From a bacterium HR10 (GTDB lineage Bacteria; Acidobacteriota; Blastocatellia; HR10), in assembly GCA_002923315.1 (NCBI GenBank), contig BEHM01000003.1:34875-98874 (forward strand): a stretch of 64,000 nucleotides of DNA, read 5' to 3'. Made by a program: the position numbers and the translations under genes. Shown here piece after piece: positions 60,271-64,000 of this stretch. The notes below the pieces were generated by a model. It saw only the letters and a list, made by a program, of their open reading frames with translations, made no database searches and had not been told where the DNA came from. How positions within the stretch are numbered: position 1 is the stretch's first letter; each line of letters starts with the position of its first letter.

Positions 60271-63147
60271 ATGAGGGAAAGGTGGCTCGGTCTCGCACTC
60301 GCCCTTCTCCTCAGTGCGCCGTCCCTTCCGCTGTTCGCTCAGGAGATCACCGGTCATATCAACGGACGTGTCACAGATGAGAAGGGCGATCCTGTTCCCG
60401 GAGTGAAAGTCACGCTCACGAGTCCCGTTCTGATGGGCGAGCGGACGACGGCGACGAGCGAACTGGGGACGTATGCCTTCACGGCCTTGCCGCCGGGGCT
60501 TTATACGCTCAAGTTCGAGGCGTCGGGGTTCAAGACGCTCATCCGAACGGACATCGAGGTTCGCGTGGGCTTCACGGCCACGATCAACGTGAAGCTGGAG
60601 GTTGCGGCCATCGAGGAATCGGTGACGGTCATCGGGGAGACGCCGATTCTGGACGTCTCGGCGACGCAGGTGGGCGTGAATTACACGGAGCGGCTGCTGA
60701 AGGAGTTGCCCACGGCGCGCGACATCTGGGTGACGCTCGCCATGACCCCAGGCGTCACCATGATCGGCCGACATGATGTCGGTGGGGCAACGGCGGGGAC
60801 GCAGACGGCGTATCGTAATTACGGCGCGCGCGGCCAGAACTGGCCGAACATTGACGGGGTGATCACGGCGGAGGGCTCAGAGGCCGCGGGCTTCTATTAC
60901 GACTACGGCGCGTTCACCGAGATGCAGATCGTGGCGGCATCGAATAGCGCGGAGGTACCCGTGCCCGGCACCTTCATCAACACGGTCATCAAGACTGGCA
61001 CCAATGAGTTTCACGGCGATTTCTATGTGGACTATGAGCGCGAGGGGTGGAATTCCGACAACGTGAGGGGGCGGAGTTATCGGCTGCCGACGGGCGTGAG
61101 CCTCCCACTTGTGGACATGGGCATCCCCCGCGCGGCGAAGATCAAGCTCTACAACGATTGGAATGCCAACGCGGGCGGGCGGATCATCCGCGACAAGCTC
61201 TGGTGGTTCGCCTCTTGGCGCGATCAGCGCAATCATGCGGGCGCACTCGGTTGGGTCTCCCCGAAGGGGGAGAGGGATCTCTTCCCCACGCGGTTGCAGA
61301 ACCAGACGATCAAGCTGACCTACCAACTCACGCCCAAGAATACGATCCACTGGTTCGCGCAAGGGGGACGGAAGATGCAGCCGTATCGCAATTGGTTGGC
61401 GCCGGCGCCGGATCGGTTCACGTCCCCCGATGCCGTGGCGAATCAGGACTCCTGGTCCTGGGCGGGGAAGATCCAGTGGGTTTCCACGCTCACGCCGAGA
61501 GTGCTCCTGGATGTGAACGTGGGGCACATGGGCTACGATTGGCCGCAACGGCCCTACAGCAATCGCCCACGCTATCGCGACTTCAACAACTCGCTCTTTC
61601 AGATCGGTCCGCCCGAGGGCGCGTTCTTCCTGAACGAGCAGCGGCGGTGGCAATGGCAGGGACATCTCTCCTGGCGCGTGGACAATTTCCTGCGCGGGAG
61701 CCATAACCTGAAGTTCGGCGTCTGGCGGCTCTTCGAAGCCCGACGGCGAACGGAATATGGCGTGTGGGCCGGCAACGCGCAGGACGTCGTCTATTGGTTC
61801 CGCGGCTGCACGGGCGTGGCGCCCAATCTCTCCTGCGATACGGCGACGCCGGTGGAGATTCGCCAGTACAACTACCCGTGGTTCTTCCATCATGGCCTGC
61901 ACACGACTTCATTCTTCGTCCAGGACGGATGGGAGGTGGGGCGGCATGTCCGGCTCAATCTCGGGATGCGACTGGACAGCTACCGCAATTTCTGGCGCGA
62001 TCAGAAGCAACCGGCCGGGCGCTTCCAGCAGGAGCATGTGATCCCGAAGAACGACGACGTGCTCAGTTGGACGAGCGTCGCCCCACGACTCGGCTTTGTG
62101 TGGGACCTGTTCGGCGATACGAAGACCGTGATCCGCCTGAGCTACGGGCGCTATTACTTCAATCCGAGCACGGATATCGTGGCGGCGGTGAATCCCTCGA
62201 CGCTCACCTACAAGCGGTTCGCATGGAACGATAAGAACGGCGATCGGGATTGGTCCCCCGATGAGCTGACGCTGATCGCCGTCGTCGGCGGGCAGAATCG
62301 GACGCTCGATCCGAACGTCCAGCATCCCTATACGGATGAGTTCACGGCGGGGATCGAGCGCGAGCTGATGCGCGATCTCTCGGTGCGCTTCAACATCGTG
62401 CGGAAGTTCGAGAAGAACCGGTGGACGAGCTTCCCGCTGCACGCGCCCTTCTCAGCCTATGCCGTGCCCGTGACGGTGACCGATCCGGGGCGAGATGGGC
62501 GGGCCGGCACGTCGGACGATCGTCAGATCACGCTGTACGACATTGATGACGCGGCGCGGCTGGCGAACCCGCGCTTTCTCATCGCGACGAATCCGGCCTA
62601 TCAGAACAACTTCACGGCCTACGAGATCGAAGTCTTCAAGCGGATGTCGCGGCGATGGATGCTGATCACCGGCTATACGATCGAGAAGCTCAACGGTTGG
62701 ACCGAGGGGATCAACGATCAATATCCGACCAATCCCAACGCGCTCCTCAACAGCGCGCGCCATACGTGGGAGTGGCTCTACAAACTGCAAGAGATTTACG
62801 AGCTGCCGTGGGGATTCCAGTTCAGCACGGTCTTCAAGCACCAGCGGGGAGATCCCTATCGTCGGACCTTCGCCGCGACGCTTCCGAAGTTGCGAACCGT
62901 GACCGTCTTCGCCGAAGGATTCGATTCCGGTTTGCGCTTGCCGAATGTCAATCTCTGGGATCTCCGGATCATGAAGCGGTTCCGGATCGCCGAGCGACAT
63001 CGGGTGGACGTCATGGGCGATCTCTTCAATGTGCTCAACGCGAACACGCCGCTGGCAGTGGTGACGACGACGGGCGCGCGCTTCGGGCAGCCGACGCGCA
63101 TCTTGGGGCCGCGCGTCTTTCGTCTGGCATTTCGATATTCGTTCTGA
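60271..63147 (+). CDS. TonB-dependent receptor with carboxypeptidase-regulatory domain
   Basis: A 958-residue outer-membrane receptor. A signal peptide (about 1-23, ending PLFAQE) leads to a carboxypeptidase-regulatory-like domain (about 27-105, GRVTDEKGDPVPGVKVTL), a plug (about 110-230) and a beta-barrel to the terminal FRYSF. It belongs to the same broad class as the 1233-residue receptor but is shorter and has a sigma-70-type promoter. A large hairpin follows the stop codon. The ligand is unknown. Confidence 0.92.
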   Translation: MRERWLGLALALLLSAPSLPLFAQEITGHINGRVTDEKGDPVPGVKVTLTSPVLMGERTTATSELGTYAFTALPPGLYTLKFEASGFKTLIRTDIEVRVGFTATINVKLEVAAIEESVTVIGETPILDVSATQVGVNYTERLLKELPTARDIWVTLAMTPGVTMIGRHDVGGATAGTQTAYRNYGARGQNWPNIDGVITAEGSEAAGFYYDYGAFTEMQIVAASNSAEVPVPGTFINTVIKTGTNEFHGDFYVDYEREGWNSDNVRGRSYRLPTGVSLPLVDMGIPRAAKIKLYNDWNANAGGRIIRDKLWWFASWRDQRNHAGALGWVSPKGERDLFPTRLQNQTIKLTYQLTPKNTIHWFAQGGRKMQPYRNWLAPAPDRFTSPDAVANQDSWSWAGKIQWVSTLTPRVLLDVNVGHMGYDWPQRPYSNRPRYRDFNNSLFQIGPPEGAFFLNEQRRWQWQGHLSWRVDNFLRGSHNLKFGVWRLFEARRRTEYGVWAGNAQDVVYWFRGCTGVAPNLSCDTATPVEIRQYNYPWFFHHGLHTTSFFVQDGWEVGRHVRLNLGMRLDSYRNFWRDQKQPAGRFQQEHVIPKNDDVLSWTSVAPRLGFVWDLFGDTKTVIRLSYGRYYFNPSTDIVAAVNPSTLTYKRFAWNDKNGDRDWSPDELTLIAVVGGQNRTLDPNVQHPYTDEFTAGIERELMRDLSVRFNIVRKFEKNRWTSFPLHAPFSAYAVPVTVTDPGRDGRAGTSDDRQITLYDIDDAARLANPRFLIATNPAYQNNFTAYEIEVFKRMSRRWMLITGYTIEKLNGWTEGINDQYPTNPNALLNSARHTWEWLYKLQEIYELPWGFQFSTVFKHQRGDPYRRTFAATLPKLRTVTVFAEGFDSGLRLPNVNLWDLRIMKRFRIAERHRVDVMGDLFNVLNANTPLAVVTTTGARFGQPTRILGPRVFRLAFRYSF

Positions 63148-63150
63148 AAT

Positions 63151-63201
63151 GGCGAGCCCATCGGTCGCTCGACCGGACGTGAGCGGCCGATGGGGCTCGC
63201 C
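63151..63201 (+). terminator. Long inverted repeat after the second receptor gene
   Basis: The arms at 63151-63170 and 63181-63201 (GGCGAGCC..CATCGG) pair over about 20 bases with one bulge and one G-T pair; the loop is 10 bases. It starts 4 bases after the stop codon. No U-tract, so it may be a Rho-assisted end or an mRNA-stabilising hairpin. Confidence 0.6.
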
Positions 63202-63304
63202 CGATCACGGTTATGGCAGCGAGAGCTGTTTCATCCCCCATCGGTCGAGGACGGCTCCGCTGCCCGATTTTTTCGCAACCATCCTCGCGACGGAGGAGGA
63301 GACG

Positions 63305-64000
63305 ATGAAGATGACACGGAAGGCATTTCTGGAACTCACCGGACGAGCGATGATGGGGGCGATGGTCGCCCCCGACTTCTTTCATTTCCTCGAGGCGCCG
63401 CGTGGCTTCATCGAGGACATCCTCGAATCGCCGCGCGTGAAGAAGATTCACAAGTACATCGAGGATCACAAGGAAGAGCACATCGCCAAGATCCAGCGCG
63501 ATCTCCGGCAGCCCTCGGTGAGCAGTTGGAACATGGGGATTCAGGAGATGGCGGAGCTGATGCGAGAGTCCTTCAAGGAATTGGGGTGCAAGGAGGCCGA
63601 GTTGGTCAAGACCGACGGCTATCCGGGGGTCTGGGCGTGGTATGATGCGGGAGCGGCGAAGACGATCTCGACCTACATGATGTACGACACGCAGCCCTTC
63701 AATGAGCGGGAGTGGTCCTCACCGCCGCTGGCGGCGAATCGGGTGAAGATGGACCCCTTTGGCGAGGTGATCATCGCTCGCGGGGCGATCAACTCCAAGG
63801 GGCCGAATCGCATGTTCCTGAATGCCTGTGAGGCGATCATCGCGTGCGAGGGGAAGTTGCCCCTGAACATCATGTTCACGTGCGATGGGGAGGAGGAGCA
63901 AGGCAGCCCGCACTTTCATCAAGTGCTCGCGCCCTACATCTCCCGGCTCAAGACGTGCCGAGCGCACTTGAGCGCCGGCCCCTCGCAGAATCGGGATGGA
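63305..64000 (+). CDS. M20-family peptidase-like protein, truncated by window end
   Basis: The first 232 codons are open, with no stop before the window end. GGAGGAGGAGACG precedes the ATG. The start MKMTRKAFLELTGRAMMG resembles a degenerate export signal. A helical region follows, then the M20-like core: MMYDTQP, FGEVIIARGAINSKGPNRMF and FTCDGEEEQGS (metal- and catalytic-Glu region). The usual HxD metal motif reads MYD here, so one ligand may be missing. Likely a peptidase or amidohydrolase. Confidence 0.82.
   Translation, partial: MKMTRKAFLELTGRAMMGAMVAPDFFHFLEAPRGFIEDILESPRVKKIHKYIEDHKEEHIAKIQRDLRQPSVSSWNMGIQEMAELMRESFKELGCKEAELVKTDGYPGVWAWYDAGAAKTISTYMMYDTQPFNEREWSSPPLAANRVKMDPFGEVIIARGAINSKGPNRMFLNACEAIIACEGKLPLNIMFTCDGEEEQGSPHFHQVLAPYISRLKTCRAHLSAGPSQNRDG

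Overview
The window looks like a chromosomal segment of a GC-rich, Gram-negative bacterium, most likely an Acidobacteriota, perhaps a thermophile (inference). The grounds are two very large Oar-type TonB-dependent receptors with N-terminal carboxypeptidase-regulatory domains, a DUF1800/DUF1501 pair, zinc-ribbon/FHA/Ser-Thr kinase signalling proteins, an NtrC-type sigma-54 two-component system, and a bacterial ATP-dependent DNA ligase near truD. Coding density is high. There is no CRISPR array, no rRNA and no intact insertion sequence; the only RNA gene seen is one tRNA-Leu(CAG).

Left part (1-9.2 kb): a tight five-gene operon (130-5826) encodes FHA, Ser/Thr kinase, RDD membrane protein, FHA-GAF-PP2C phosphatase and PrsW-like protease-FHA. 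Four of the five proteins carry Cys-pair zinc ribbons and four carry FHA domains, which suggests one membrane-linked phospho-signalling module. It is followed by a SAM hydroxide adenosyltransferase, a divergent cysteine desulfurase, a LigT/BsuPI pair and the tRNA.

Centre-left (9.2-24.3 kb, all minus strand): a PDZ/7TM/GAF/PAS sensor histidine kinase and its NtrC-family regulator lie just upstream of an Mre11/Rad50-like pair (SbcD/YhaO- and YhaN-like) and a 1233-residue TonB-dependent receptor. The receptor gene has a consensus-perfect -24/-12 sigma-54 promoter (12977-12992). Upstream of it sit two 16-bp palindromes TTCC-N8-GGAA spaced exactly 21 bp (13058-13094). The same double palindrome with the same 21-bp spacing recurs upstream of the kinase gene (21837-21873). 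This is the strongest unannotated signal in the window and suggests an autoregulated sigma-54 circuit that controls an outer-membrane receptor.

Middle (23.8-30.5 kb): two single-haem proteins, a 7Fe-type ferredoxin, the DUF1800-DUF1501-Reeler/dockerin cluster, an HU protein, a stand-alone IS630-type HTH protein and a cold-shock protein with a clear terminator. Then (30.6-39 kb) come an M16 protease and an operon of ECF sigma factor, zinc-finger anti-sigma, CnrX/Spy-like periplasmic protein, MacA-like adaptor, MacB-like ATPase and permease, i.e. envelope-stress sensing coupled to an ABC exporter.

Right part (39-64 kb): dtd, an NTF2-like protein, a coiled-coil membrane protein, a UbiD-family decarboxylase, secreted S8 and M1 peptidases, an unknown membrane protein followed by SCP2 and DinB proteins, a cyclophilin, ATP-dependent DNA ligase, a DASS transporter, a YdjM-like membrane protein, TruD, an MFS/spermidine-synthase/TPR fusion, a second TonB-dependent receptor, and an M20-type peptidase cut by the window end. 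The only stretch above 300 bases without a gene is 29896-30260, which holds two back-to-back promoters and the csp leader.
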